A stretch of 64,000 bases of DNA, from NCBI GenBank assembly GCA_963575745.1, contig CAUYUJ010005003.1, positions 64,001-128,000 on the forward strand, written 5' to 3'. Below the pieces are notes generated by a model, which did no database searches, was not told where the DNA came from, and saw only the letters and a program-made list of their open reading frames with translations. Position 1 is the stretch's first letter. Every line of letters starts with the position of its first letter. Positions 36,894-49,600 of the stretch are shown piece by piece. The translations under genes and the position numbers were made by a program. This DNA is from Prorocentrum cordatum (Eukaryota > Sar > Dinophyceae > Prorocentrales > Prorocentraceae).

Positions 36894-37660
36894 CCATGCC
36901 GCAACTGGGGGGAGCGGTGCCCGGTGCTGCCATCTTGCCGACGTGCGGAGCGTGGAGGAGGGCACGAAGAGCCTCCTCCGCTGGCCGCGGCGGGCCTCTG
37001 GGCCATGGAGGGATTTGGGCTCCCCGACCCTGCTGAGGACCGGCCCGAGAGCCAGAGCCCACCCTGAGCCCAAGACTCTCATCATTTTCTTCCACAGCCG
37101 TGTTCTGGAGCTCGGACCTCTTTATTTTCACTCGAGGTCGTCGTTCGTTCGTCCTTCCCCCCCTGGCCACAGAAGGACGTCCTGGAGGAACAAGGCGGAA
37201 GCCCTGTCCCTCGCAGCTCCTTGGTGCAAAAGGCAGGGCACGCCTGCCACTTGTTTCCGTTGGCGGACCCCCGCTGGCGGGCACCCGTCATATCGACGAC
37301 CTGTCGGGAAACGGTGCCGACGCTGAATTGGAGGCCCCCAGCGAGGCAAAGACGAGACCCCAGCTCGCAGACCGTTGGCTGATCTGCCCTCCCCCCCCCG
37401 CTGCTGGTCCCCACCCTTTGGTCCTCCGTCCTCCTTCCTCCCTTGCTTCCTTTGAAAATAGAATGCTCGTTTCCATAGTTTCACGAATGTTCGTTCGACG
37501 AGAGGACACTCACCAACCACGAGCGGCCAATGCGCGGCCTGGCGCGCAGCAGGGCCTCTGGAAGTGTATTGTAGGTCGTTGGCAGTTTCGCTATCTTGCA
37601 TACGCGCGTCTGACGTGCACGTTCGTTGTGTTGGTTATCGCTATAGTTCTCTCTGTCTCT

Positions 37661-37667
<7 letters not shown>

Positions 37668-37700
<33 letters not shown>

Positions 37701-37740
37701 CATAGTTATATAGATATGTGCGCTTCTTCTCTATCTTCGA

Positions 37741-37807
<67 letters not shown>

Positions 37808-37812
37808 GTATG

Positions 37813-37844
<32 letters not shown>

Positions 37845-37845
37845 T
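37668..37845. repeat. (TC)n and (TA)n microsatellites
   Basis: Two TCTC tracts (about 37,670-37,698 and 37,748-37,789) are followed by TA repeats and a short GA tract. The last is complementary to the TC tracts, so the region could fold back on itself. Confidence 0.93.
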
Positions 37846-38314
37846 GTGTTTCCCTTTCCTCGTTGTCTTGCTCATCCCTCTATCCCTACCCTTCTTCACT
37901 ACCGCACAGCAGCATTTCCCTTCCTTCCTGGGCAGTGGAAAAGGAGACGGGACGGGGGGTGGCGTCTTTCTTGCACTGGAAAAGGTCCTGGCAGACCCTT
38001 TTTCCTGGCCTGTTTCGGAAGGCGGGCGGATTGCCAGGTTCCGGGCAAGGCGTTCCCGGCACGGGGATGTCCCCGAACTCTCGACTTTTAGGCTCGGTCA
38101 GAATCATATGGTACGCGGTAAGGGTATGAACGGTTAGAGACACAGCTTACACAGAGATGATGCATAGTAAACAGATTTATAGATGTATAGTAAGGCGCAA
38201 TGGCAAAGCTGGTTGACTGGAGATATACATCAAGCGGCGTACACATATAACGAAAGAGAAAGGGTGCACGGAAACGGGGTAGTTGGAGGAATATGCAGAC
38301 ACACGCACACAAGC

Positions 38315-38405
38315 GCATACTATATATATATAGACATATACATATACTTATATATGTATACATATATACAAATATAGGTATCCATATATATATATAGATA
38401 GATAT
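38315..38405. repeat. TA-rich microsatellite
   Basis: ATATAT runs interspersed with CATATAC and TATGTATAC blocks. Confidence 0.9.
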
Positions 38406-38409
38406 ACTC

Positions 38410-40500
38410 GCCCCCTTACCTAAAATGAAGCCGGGATCGGGGCAACATTTGACCGGGATAAAAATCATGCTCGGTGTTTCAAATCACCGGGGGCGCCGCC
38501 GAACGGGCCTGCCACGCCTTGGGCGCCATCGGCTTCGCGAGGGAAGAAAAGCGCCCCGGCGCGGATGAAGCCACGGAGCGTATTTGGCCACGCGCACGAC
38601 CGAGGGAATTCAGCTCCAAGCGCCTTTCACTCCAGAAGGCCCGACGTCAACAAAACAAACTTGAAGCCCGAAGGGGCCCCAAGGAGGCGGACCGCCTAAA
38701 CAATCACGCAGCCAACGCAACGAAAAAAAACACACGAAAAAGTCAAACAAATCGCGTTACTCAGTGACCTCTTCGGCCAAGCAACACCGCGATAATGCAC
38801 AAGACGGCATTGGAAAAAAGTCACGCGCGCGGCCAAGCGACTTCCCCGCGCCGCCCCAAGGTTCCCGAAGCGCGCCGAAATAACCGTAGAGAACACCCCG
38901 GAAAGTTCTTGGAAAATGCCCGCGCCATGGAAGATCCGCCACCGAACAATCTCGATGACACCTAGCGCGTGCGCGCGGGCGTCCACCATGGATGCCCAAC
39001 TCCGGTTTCCGAGACAATCGCGCGCAACCGCCCGGGGGCCTCGGCAACCTCGCAATTGGCCCAGGGGCCTGCGGGCCTCAGGGAATCGAAGGCCGAGTTC
39101 GCAACTCCGGAAGCATCGGGCGCGGCGCCAGCCAGTCGCTCGTCTCTGGCTGACAGTAGGACGCCTGGAGACCCGGTAAAACCTAAGGAACCACTTTTCA
39201 AAGATTCAAAGAACCAGAAACAGGGGGCGCGCCAAATTCTCGCGTCCGAACTTCTCTGAGAATCTCTGAAAATCTCTGAACTAGCCACCCCGCGTGAAAC
39301 ATTCCCATAAACCCAAAACCTCGGAGCTGGCCGAAACTCTCTGAAAGTTTTTTAGCCCGCGAAATTTGGCGCGCCCGGATTTCTGGCTCCGAGATCCTCT
39401 GAAATCGCGCTGCGGCGGCGCCCAGCAGGTCCTCGCGCGCCCAGGGTGGGGGCCGTGGACATCGCGGGCCGCGATGGTCCCGACCGCGAGGTCCTTCCTC
39501 CTGCCCCTCGACGAATCCACGCTCGTGGACACGCTCTCTGCGCTGAGCGTGGGCCGCACCATCCGCCGGTACTTCTGCGCGACGACAGCCAACTGGCCGC
39601 CGACGGACAAGGCGATTTTTCTCCGAGCTGCGCGTGCCACCGAAAACGTACAATAGCCCCGGGCTCGGGGAGAAACACTTTCGAAGCATTTTCAGGCCGC
39701 CAGCGTCGTGGCTGCCGACCCGCCGCGCGCCGACCGAGAGACCAGCTGGGTTCAATGCGTCCACGGCGGCGGGCGGGCGCCCAAGAGAGCTGTCGCCACG
39801 GTGCGCGCGGCGGGGCGCCCGCCCAACTGCAACCGCAAATGCGGCCTCCACGGCGCCACAGGCGTAATATGTGCGACGCATTCTCGGGCCCCCCATCAGC
39901 GCAGTGGCCAGCGCCCGAGCCCCTGAAACGCAAACCTTTTGCGCCCCCCGTGCAAGCCGCGCACCCGCTCACAATGCTCGTGCACACCAGATTGTCTGCC
40001 CGCCCTCAACAGTTTAATTGAGCGCCCATGTGTTACTTGGGCTCCTCAAGCCCTCGAACACTGTTCGGGAACTTCTGCGAACGCGCACTGCGCTCCACAA
40101 ATCGGCTTTCTATTTTTCTCTGGAACTCCCCCAGAATCTCTGGTTCCGACTTGTCCCGATCTTCCGCTCAACTGATACCCCAGCGGGGCCTCGAGGCCAA
40201 CCGTTGCTCCGCTGCGTCGTCCGCTACGCGCGGCGCGCACGCTGCCGCGAGCATGCCGGGCTGCAGGAGGGCGAAGGCGAGGGGGAAAGAGGGGGGGGAA
40301 GGGGAAGGGGAGGGAGGAGAGAATCCAGGGAATGCACCGGTCCGACCTCGACTGCGTCATAGCGGCTGCATTCGAGCGAGTTTCATAAGGGGTGCACGGT
40401 GTGTGGCGAGGGAAACGCTGAGGGGAATGGGCCGGAGGGCAGAGGCCCGGTGGGCGGACGTCGCTGTCCAGTATTCCTCTGCGGTCGCCTTCGCCCGCCA
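38410..40500. other. no supportable gene
   Basis: GC-rich sequence with overlapping frames on both strands. The only structure I can support is the inverted repeat at 39,199-39,405. Confidence 0.4.
39199..39405. repeat. inverted repeat around GGCGCGCCAAATT
   Basis: Left arm (about 39,200-39,262) reads AACCAGAAACAGGGGGCGCG and CCAAATTCTCGCG. The right arm (about 39,340-39,400) is its imperfect reverse complement, sharing GGCGCGCC and the TCTCTGAAA-type ends. The loop of about 80 bases also contains TCTCTGAAA repeats. Confidence 0.65.
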
Positions 40501-40506
40501 CAGCCA

Positions 40507-42200
40507 CTACAGCCGCAGGCGCTCCACGCGATTCTTCTCGAACCCCAAAACTTCCAGCGCGTCTTCTCTGATGGTTGCTTGTCGGACTGGGCCCGCAGGA
40601 GTTGCGACCAAAAGGGGTTGGTACAGTCTCAACTTTTGTCGGTGGTAAATGCGGCTGGGAGACATCACCTGTTTGGTTGCTCCGGCAGCTTGGATACTTT
40701 GGTTTGCCCGTTCGAAAACGAGTGCATGTGTGTTCGCCCGCTTCACATATGTCGTTGTGATGTGCAAGATGTTACGGGGGCCCTTTAGCTGCACTGCGTC
40801 GATCCTTTTGGTCGTCGCTTGCGTCAGCTTTGCGGTGGCCAGTCCGTGCAAAAGTTTAGATCGAATGGTTGCGTCGAACGCAAGGATTTTGAATCGAGTG
40901 GGACAATCGCCGTGCAGCCAAAACGTGTTGAGCTTGTTCATCGTAGCGAGAACTTGAAAGACGCGGGCGTTTACTTCTGTGGTGGCGTCGGTACTGCTAT
41001 GAAACATACTTCTACATAGTTCGCTTCCGTTTTTACTTCGACGGGATCTCCGTCGGCGAAATGAACGCTGGGACGAGAGAGACCAGCGTGGATCGCTTCG
41101 GAATGGTTTATTGTTGAGTCGGAGGCCATACCTGGCAGTTTCCTCTTCCATGCTTTCTTGTTGGCAAAGTATTCGAGGCTCTTGTGCTTTGCGATAGGCA
41201 GATGGTAGCATCAGAGTACAAGGCAGCGTCAAATCTCACCCCAGGCAGCCGATGCGGGCCGAGTTAGCGGTCAACGTTGCTCTAGACATCATGGAAAAGA
41301 GCAGTCATGACAAGCAAGAAAAGTACGACGATTAACGGCCACCCTATCGCGTGCAAGTCTGTCGTTCGTACCGCGACGATTCAGCCCTTTCCATTTCGAC
41401 CTTGGACTGCGTGAAGCGGTTGATGCTTTGCAATGCGTTTATCAACTTGGGGTGCACATTGATGCGGCCCATAGCGTTCCAAAGACTCTCTCGCGTCACC
41501 AAGCCAAATGCCTCTTTCCAATCGAGCAGAACCATCGACGCTGGCCAATTTGCCGCTTCGCCCCATCTCCGCGAAACGTCGCGCGCAGCGAATGGCGAAC
41601 ATTGTGCGCGTGCGCCGTCGGGGACCAAACTACGCGGCTTGAACGCATGGGTCGACGTGTTCCTCAATGCGCTTCTGCAAGATTGCGGCGTGTAACTTAT
41701 GGACGCTGTTGAGTAGTGAGATCGACCTGTAGTTGTCGAGTTTGCTGGTGTCCCCCTTTTTGAAATGAGTACGACGCGCGCCTGAACGACGTCAGAAGGC
41801 ACTACTTCATCATGCCACCACTCGTTGAGCAACGTGACAAGTTCGGGCAAGTTGGCTTCGTCAAGCTCTTTCAAAACCCCCATTTGGGATGTCATCCGGT
41901 CCAGGAGCCTTGCGTCGTTTGCATTTCGTCGAAGCCGCTCGTGCTTCTGGCAATGCCTCCTGCGTTGCAATGCAAAAGCTGATGCGCCATCCTTGAGCGT
42001 GGCAACGCCGCGCCGGGGGCGGAATCTGTCGCCATCCGCTGCTGATAGGCCAAATGTTTGGCGGTCTCTTCTGCCATCTGGCATTTTGGTGCATTCTTGC
42101 CTCGCGGGTTCTTGACGCTATGCGGTTTACCTGCGTAACCTTTCCTGAGCTGACGCATGCCCAACCAGACGCACCTGGCGTCAAGGTCTCCGCTCAAGGC
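40507..42200 (-). pseudogene. LINE reverse transcriptase relic
   Basis: APGPDDIPN (about 41,880-41,910) is the pre-motif A box. SMVLLDWKEAF (about 41,500-41,535) is motif A. Motif C, normally YADD, reads YSDA (codons 41,207-41,218), followed by TICLS in that frame. The thumb and C-terminal part (40,507-41,160) continues in another frame with many Thr/Lys/Arg residues and ends RVERLRL. Loss of the second catalytic Asp and the frame change show it is inactive. Confidence 0.78.
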
Positions 42201-42239
42201 TTTAATTATATACTCGCCGCTGTCGCGTTCTACTTTACC

Positions 42240-43574
42240 GGAATTCGGTGGCGGGCGCGCCGTGCGCCTGCGCGTCCTTGCGAAGCAGAGCCAGTCGACG
42301 TTGTTCAGGCAACTCCAACGCGCATGCCGACATTTTCTCTCGCTCTGGTTTGCGCGGCGCTCTCGGGGGGCTGGAAAGCGATGCGCCCGCCAAGGCTATC
42401 CGGGCAATCGCCGCGCTGGCGGCGCCGAGCGCTGTCGCGAGGTGCCGCGTTACTTGGTCACTGCATCTCTCGGCTTGTTCGCGCGCGCATGGTGCGCACT
42501 TCGGCCGGAGGTTTTCGCGGTCGCAAGGCCCTTCTTGAAGCGCGCGCGTAGCGCGGCCCGCAGCGGCCCGTGGCCCGAATCGATGTTCGCGAGAGGAGCA
42601 GCTTTGCAATCGACAACTGCTCATTCTCCTGCAGACGAAAATATATCCAATACTTCGCGCCGCTGCCGGGCGCGCGGGGTAGAAAACGCGGCCTTGGGTT
42701 CCCGGAAAGTGGCGAGTTTTCCGGCAATTTGCGAAATTGCGCGCCTGCGAGAATGACGTCTTGATCCATGCCAAAACTCAGAAAGCACTGCCTGTTGTAA
42801 ACGAAATCCGGGTGGCGCTGGAGAGGGTCGACGTGCTCTGGGTCGAGCGCGCGCTGGCCGACAACGGCTCGTTCTGCGTCGTCTACAGCGACGTGTCCTC
42901 GAGCCTTGAAGTCCCCTAGAGTCAGCGCGGCCCATTGTTTATATATCTGTTCCATATGCGACGGAAGTCCGCGAAGAGGGCGTCTTTCCCAGATTCCGGG
43001 CGCGCGGCAGTCGGCGCGTTGACGCCGATGGGCGTGAGTTGCGTTGCCTGCTGCCTCAACTCCAACGCTGCGATTCGGTCTGAAGCCGGGGCTGTGTCTT
43101 CTACGAATTCACAATGTTGTTTGTTGGAAAAAAAGTTTTATATATATATATGTATATATCCCGTTGAAAAGCGTCATGCCTGCGCCGCCCCTTCGCCGAC
43201 GAAATGCCAGTGGAAATCTTTGCGGGTTTCCCGTGGATGGGTGCGAATGTGAATTTCTTGGATAGCATGGAACATAATTTCTCGCTGTTTCATCGATGCT
43301 TCAATTTCGTCTCGTTTGCCAGCCTGTGCCAATCCCTGGGCGTCGGCAGTGGCAACGCGCAACTAGTCTCCACGAGACAGCCTTCGCGCGCGCCGCCAAA
43401 GCTCCATAGATGGAGTGGCGGGAGGATGCTGGGCCGTAGCCCGATCCTGTTGACGTTGAGGATGCGCTGTGCAATTCGCTCCTCGTTGTCTATGAAAAAT
43501 GCGTGCTGTTCGTCGCCGTGTTTCAGTTCGGGCAGCCATTCGCTTTCTCGCGGCCGAGCTGTTCCGTCGGCCAC
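42240..43574 (-). pseudogene. LINE endonuclease (EEP family) relic
   Basis: AIQEIHI (about 43,245-43,265) matches the QE active-site segment. LGDFKAR (about 42,900-42,920) matches the GDFN motif with Lys for Asn. AERAVVG followed by PEHVDPLQRH and EPKAAFSTPR(A)RQRR (about 42,650-42,720, another frame) fit the substrate-loop region of dinoflagellate LINE endonucleases, from general knowledge. Frameshifts and the TA insertion make it non-functional. Confidence 0.65.
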
Positions 43575-44499
43575 GGTTCGCTTTGCGAGCGCGGCCTCGC
43601 TCTGCTTCGAACGGGGGGCGGCCCCGGGTTTTTGGTCTCCGCTGGGCAGAAGCCCGCGGCTGACCTGCTGCGCCTCGGAAGGTGTCGCATGTTACGGGGC
43701 CCGCCCCATGTAGCTGCTGGGCGCATGAGGAATTGCCCCCGGGCCGGGCTGCTACCCGCCCCCGGCAGGCGCGGCGCGGACTGCAAGGGCTTCTGCCCAA
43801 GCCCGTGGCCCACTGGGGAATGGCGGGGCTTCTGCCCCGCCCGCGAGAGGGCCCGCGGCGCGGCGCTTCCGTCGCCGCCTTGTCGTCTCGCGCGGACGTC
43901 TCGAGCGCGCGACAGACGTTGGAATCCGCAGCCGCAGTCGGAAAAAGCGCGTCGGTGGACTGCGGGGGCGAGGGGGGGAACAATGGGGGATCGAGATATG
44001 ATTTCGACAATTTTGGGGTCGCCTGGGGCCTTTGGAGACCTCCGCGCGTTCGCCCGCATCCCCTCCTTTCGATGCGCGCGGCGACATTGCAATATAACGG
44101 AAATGGAGAAGGTGGTGGTGGGGGGGGGGGGCGAGGAAATTCGTTAAAATCTATAGATGCAACTCGACATTCCTCGCCATGCCCTCCCCGGCGGGACACG
44201 CGGCTGCAGTGCGACGAGAGAAAGGGGGGGGCCAGTGAACGCGCGACGTCGCGACCGCCGTGCCCTGCCCTGACGTCGCGAGCCGGGTCTGTCGGAATTG
44301 CGGGGTGCCTCTGTTTGCGGCGCCGTTCAGACGCCCCCCCTCAACGCTCGCCCCTTGGGCGGGGCCCAGGCGAAACAGCAGATCCATTGACGCGAGGGGC
44401 AGGAAGGGGGAAGAGGAGGAAAGGGCGGGATAACGAGGCGCTTGTCTGCCAGGCCGGCGCGCGCCTGTCAGCGCGGGCCGCGCGGGGGCCCCCCCTTCG

Positions 44500-44640
44500 C
44501 CCTCGACGGCCCCTGCATGCTGGGCGATGTACTCCGCGTCGAAGAGGAGAGGGGCGCCCTGGGGGTCCTGCAAGAAGGCCACCAGCGCCTTCCCATCGAA
44601 GCCGGCGCCGCTGGCATTGCGAATGCAGACGGTCACGACC
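44500..44640 (-). CDS. possible isolated minus-strand exon
   Basis: The minus-strand frame reads GKALVAFLQDPQGAPLLFDA and then EYIAQHAG, which has the look of real protein next to Arg/Pro-rich shadow sequence. No partner exon or sure splice site was found. It could be a fragment of a retroelement or of a gene otherwise lost. Confidence 0.25.
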
Positions 44641-44872
44641 CAGAGGGTCGCCGACCTTAAATTTTAAGCCCTGGCCTTAAAAATGTTTTGGGGGCTTAAA
44701 GTTTCCGGCCTCGTCCCGGACCAAAGTATATTTTACGCCCGAACACCCAGCAACTTTCAAAACGATCGGCAGTCGGCGAACGTGTTTTACACCCCTGGGA
44801 ACCGCGGGCGTAAAATCATCATGCGTTTTAGGCCCCTGCCCTGGATATGTTTATAAATCATACATCTCACAC

Positions 44873-44955
44873 ATCATATATATATATACACATATATATA
44901 TATATATATATATAACATATGCAAGCATATACACATTATATATATATATATGCAC
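44873..44955. repeat. (TA)n microsatellite
   Basis: Two TATATA runs separated by CACATATA and CATATGCAAGCATATA; the region is close to self-complementary. Confidence 0.92.
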
Positions 44956-45150
44956 CGTGCATATGTCGAGAGATACGTGGTGCGTCTCGCCTCGAGATGG
45001 GGGGCATATGAGCAAGGGAGGAGGGGAGCTCGAAGCTTCTGGGAGGAGGGGGAGGAAGAGGAGAGGAGGAAAGGGAGGAGGGGAAACAGATGAGGGGAGG
45101 CGTCGAGGAGGGGGGCCTTCGCCGCCGCTTATAGGCCCAGGCCCCGCCCA

Positions 45151-45234
45151 ATGCCAAAGGCAACGGCGTGCGGCGACGCGGCCGCCATAGCGGCCGCGAT
45201 CGCCAAGCACGCGGCGGAGACGCCCATCTGCAAG
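45151..45234 (+). CDS. exon 1 (start)
   Basis: ATG in CGCCCAATGCC, then 28 codons (MPKATACGDAAAI...PICK) to AAG|GCCTCC, a GC donor, phase 0. Upstream frames in this phase give no better start that I could see. Confidence 0.5.
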
Positions 45235-46599
45235 GCCTCCCTCTCCCTCTCCCTCCTGCCTCCTCCTCCTGCCTCCTCCTCCCCCCCTCCTCCTCTCCCT
45301 CCCCTCCTCCTCCTGCCTCCTCCTCCTGCCTACTCCTCCTGCCTCCTCCTCCTCCTCCTCCTCCTCCTCGATCCTCCTCCTCCTCCCCTCTTCCTGTCAC
45401 CCCTTGCCCCTCTGCTCTCGCCTCTCGCTCCTCCTCATTCTTCTCCTTCTATTTCTCCTCCTCCCCCCTCCCTCGACCCCCTCGTCCCTCGAGGCGTTCA
45501 ACGAGAAGAACGTCGATGCTCGCCTCCTCGAGCTCAAGCCCCTCCTCGAGGAGCTGAAGAAGGCCCCCTCATCCCCCCCTCATCTTCCCCCCCCTCGTGC
45601 CGATTTGGTGAGGTGAGCGTGTACGTGCCACGAAACATGTGAGAGGTGTGCCGGAACGGGCATGACGCCCACATGCGAACTGCGCCACTGGGACCTTCGG
45701 TGGAGCTACCTACGCAACGGGGCCACGAAGCGTGTGAGGGGTGTGCAGAAACGGGCGTGACGTCCACATGCGAACTGCGCCACTGGGACCTTCGGTGGAG
45801 CTCGGGCGCGACGCCCACAAGCGAACTGCTCCACTGAGACCTTCGGTGGAGCTCCTTCTGGGGCCACGAAAGGTGTGAGGGGTGTGGGGAAACAGAGACG
45901 ATGCAGGGATGGGAGGAGGGAGGAGGGGGAATACATCAACTGCCCTCTTAAGTTAGGGCTTGAGCGCAGGCCTAAACCAGTGAACAACACCTGAGCCTTG
46001 AGCCACGTCCTCATCCTACCCATCCTCCTCCACCTGAGCCTTGAGCCACGTCCCCACCCTATCCCTCCTCCTCCCCTCCTCCTCATCCTACCCTCCCACC
46101 CCGCCTCCTCATCCTACCCTCCTCCTCATCCTACCCTCCTCCTCATCCTACCCTCCTCCTCATCCTACCCCTCCTCCTCCCCTCCTCCTCCCTCCTCCTA
46201 CCCCTCCTCCTCACCTCCTCCTCATCCTCCGTTTTCCGCCGTCGGCCCCTCGCCACCCCAGGTCAGCGGCATCCTCTTCTTCAAGAAGAAGGCTGTCGAG
46301 CAGGCGCTGCAGATTGTGGCCGTCGAGAAGAAATGGCAGGCGACGCAATGAGCAGGAGGTCAGCATGGGCAGGAGGGCACGGAGGCAGGGATGGAGGGAG
46401 GGAGGGAGGTGAGGGGAGGGAGTGGGCAGTGAGGTATAGAGGCGTCGACGCTGGGAGGAGAGGGGATGGAGGAGGAGGGAGGACGAGGGAAGGGGAGTGA
46501 TGAGGAAGGAGGGGTGATGCGTCGGCGGAGGAAGGAGGGGGGAGGGAGAGAGGAGGAGGAGGGCGAGGAGGAGAAGGAGGAGGAGCAGCAGGAGGAGGA

Positions 46600-46630
<31 letters not shown>

Positions 46631-49600
46631 GAGGAGCAGGAGGAGCAGGAGGAGGAGGAGAGAGGGGGGTTGGAGAAGGGAGGGGGGCTAGGGATTCAGA
46701 TCGGATGCACAGTCAACCCGCATAATAAGGATGAGGGGCTTTCCAAGGCTGGCCTTGCATCCTTCCCCTTCGGCTCATCTTTGGCCGCGTTCGCTGGCCG
46801 CGCCCCGCTCGCGAAGTGTCGACATGGCCCTCCGTGGCCCCTTTGTGACTGCAACTCGTCCGTCCCCTCCCTCCTCCAGCCCTTCCCCTACCCGCGCGAG
46901 ATTGTGAATCACAAGCGCGACCTGCGCGACTTCAAGGAGCAGGTCGCGAAGCGGCTCATGCGGCTGTGCCAGGACGGCCGCCGCGGATGGAGGATGCGAG
47001 GGAATCGAGGAGAGGGAGGGGGAAATGAGAGGGAGAGATAGGAAGTGGCGGGGGGAAGACGGAGGAGGGAAGAAGGACTGGCTGGGGAGGGGAGGGAGGA
47101 ATAGGAGGGTCGACGGCGCTTCGCCAAATTATTTTTGGGGATCGAGCCAGATCAAATCCAGAGACCTCCAGGGAAAATTTGAGCAAATCGTGGCCGATCC
47201 AGCGCGAGTCGAGGGATGGCAGACGTCGGTAAGCCCTTAACGAGCATGAGCGGAGGAAGAGATCGCGTCTTCATCTTCCTTCCTTCTTCTCCTCCTCCTC
47301 CTCCTTCACCTCCTCCTCCTCCTCCTCCTCCTCCTCCTCCTTCTCCTCCTCCTCCCCTTCTCCTCCTCCCCTTCTCCTCCTCCTCGTCCTCCTTTCGTTG
47401 CGAAGGAGGTGCTCCCTTCTTCTCCCACCCGCGCCCTAGAGGAACTGAGCAAGAAGACGAGGAAAGAGCTGGCGAGGAAGAAGTCTCAGGACTCGCAAGG
47501 GCGCGAGCAACAAGACGAGGAGGAAGAAGCCGAAGGCGAGGAGGAGGAGGAGGAGGAGGAGGATGGCGAAGAAGACGAAGAAGAGAACGAGGCGGAGGAG
47601 GAAGCAGAAGAGGGAGTCGACAAAGCCAACGAGGAGAAGGAGGAGGAGGAGGAGGAGGAGGCGGCGGCTGCGGACGAGACCGTGATAAAGAAGCCCGCCA
47701 CGACGGAGCACGTGAGCAAGAAGCCAGCTGCAGCTGGAGTGAAGGAGATCTGCCCCTCTCACTGCCTCGCTCCGCTCCCTCTCTCCCTCTCTCTCCCACT
47801 CGCTCGTCACCTTGTATGTTTCTATATCTATGCAGGCGTTGCAAGATTGTGCATCCTCTATCCATCCCTTTCACTCTCTCTCTCCCTCTCTTTGTCGTCA
47901 TCGCCCCTGCGGCTGCCCCAAAGTATGCCCCATGACCCACTAAATAAGTTCCTCTGACTGGAGCCCCGCCCACGTCTCCTCTCCCCTCACTCCCTCACTG
48001 GATCCTCCATCCTCGGGCCCCGATGGGTCCGCAATTTGGGGGCCCGCTGAATCGAGTGAAATCGTTCGTCGACGAACGATCTCACTCGATGCAGCGGGCC
48101 CCCACCCCCGTCCGCGAGAGGAGCTCAAGTATGAGTTCGGCTACCAGGAGGACCTCAACCAGCCGTGGCGGAAGGCCGACAATGGCGAGAAGGAGTACGC
48201 GCGGCTCGAGCACGGGGAGGCCCCGACAGACCCGGCCGTCGCGGTGTGGCCCGACGGCATGCGGAGGCAGGTGCACCAGGTTCTCACGGAGAGCCTCCCC
48301 AAGGCCGTGCCCGCCATGCAGCCACCAGCGTCCCTAGACGCAGACGTTCAGAGGATCTTGCATGCTGGACCGCTGGTCGTCTCTCACACTCGTCGTCTTC
48401 TTCCTCATCCTCATCCCTCTCATCCCCTGCTCAGCCTCCTCCCTACAATACTGCTGCTGTTGCTGGTCCTCCTCTCCCCCTGGTTGATCACCTTCTTCCC
48501 CCCGATCTTCATCTAGCTTCTCCTCCTGCTCCTCCGCCTCCTCCTCCCCCTCCTCCTCCTCCTCCTCCTCCTCCTCCTCCCTCCTCCCTCTCCCTATCCA
48601 CGTGCGCCATGCTGATCATCACCCTCCTCCCAGGGTCTTGGGCAGAGGCCAAATGATCGCAAACTGCAGCCGAGATACCACTATGAGTAGCGTTTGGGGC
48701 AGTTCAGCTGAACGTCGTTCGTGGACAAGCGGACGTGGCCTCGCGTATTTGAACGTTCATGTGAAACATAGGGTATGTCGATCGATTTGGGTGGTGAGCT
48801 TCATGCCAGGAGATGATCACTTCTGGCGGCGGGCCTCTCCCCCCAATAGATCTCCGACAGCAAAGCCTGCTTAGCCCGAAACGGATAGACACCCCACCCC
48901 CAACGCACTGCTACTGCTGCTCCTCCCCATCCTCCCTTCTCCGTCTGAGGAGTTGGTGGCTGCCTCTGGAAGGACAAGGGCACGGGCGTCAAGATCATCA
49001 AGTCGATGGACAGGGGCAACCCTCTCATGAGGCCCAGGGACGAGCGCGAGGAGAAGCCGCAGGTACTAGGGTTCCAGCTGGAAAGAGAAAAGGGGAGTGA
49101 GAGCGTATAGGGGAATGGAAAGGATGGAGGTACGTACAGTGCGAGGGCTGACGGGAGCGACGATGCTGGTGAAGGCGAGGGGCTGAGGAGGAGGAGGAGG
49201 AGGAGGAGGAGGAGGAGGAGGAGACGACGAAAGAGGCGGAGGCGGAGGAGGTAGAGGAGGAGGAGGAGGAGGGGTAGAAGGAGGAAGAGTGTGAGGAGGA
49301 GAAATAGGATACCAGGGGAGCGCGAGGCGCGCGGCATGAGAGAGCATGTACCCCAGGTGGTGCAGCTGATGATCCACTGGTTCGACTCCCCCGAGCAGTG
49401 CCTCCATTACGCGCGCAGCCTGGCGGACAAGTATATTGGAGGCTATCGGGGGCTCGGGGTGGGGGGGGCGACGGGGGAGCTCGGGGGGAACGTGCGAACC
49501 CTACCCCTACCCCCGCGATTTCTTAGGGGGAGGGTGGGGTTCACTTCGCTCGGGAGCTCCCGCGCGAAGTGAACCCCTCCCTCGCCCTCAGAAATCGTGG

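Larger units (their letters stand above)
36361..38300. other. no supportable gene; microsatellite-rich
   Basis: Contains (GAC)n at 36,716-36,893 and (TC)n/(TA)n at 37,668-37,845. The Asp/Thr/Arg- and Ser/Leu-rich frames here are repeat artefacts. The sequence 36,900-37,600 has ordinary composition but no motif or splice pattern I could defend. Confidence 0.4.
40507..43574 (-). mobile_element. decayed LINE-like retrotransposon (endonuclease + RT)
   Basis: Read on minus: an exonuclease/endonuclease/phosphatase-type endonuclease (43.4-42.3 kb) then a non-LTR RT (42.2-40.5 kb). The endonuclease part is split into several frames and interrupted by a TATATA tract at 43,138-43,160. There is no poly-A tail or flanking duplication that I could identify. 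Confidence 0.75.

Noticed and set aside
43682-44680. 332-codon plus-strand frame
   Set aside because: Composition changes abruptly along it, it overlaps LINE sequence on the other strand at its left end and G-runs elsewhere, and it has no motif.
45985-46060. CTTGAGCCA, resembling the reverse complement of the dinoflagellate spliced leader
   Set aside because: Only nine bases match, and the surrounding bases diverge at once; the sequence is a local duplication.
49491-49520. CCCTACCCCTACCCC as telomere-like sequence
   Set aside because: It is not the CCCTAAA repeat expected for this group, and it is one arm of a palindrome.
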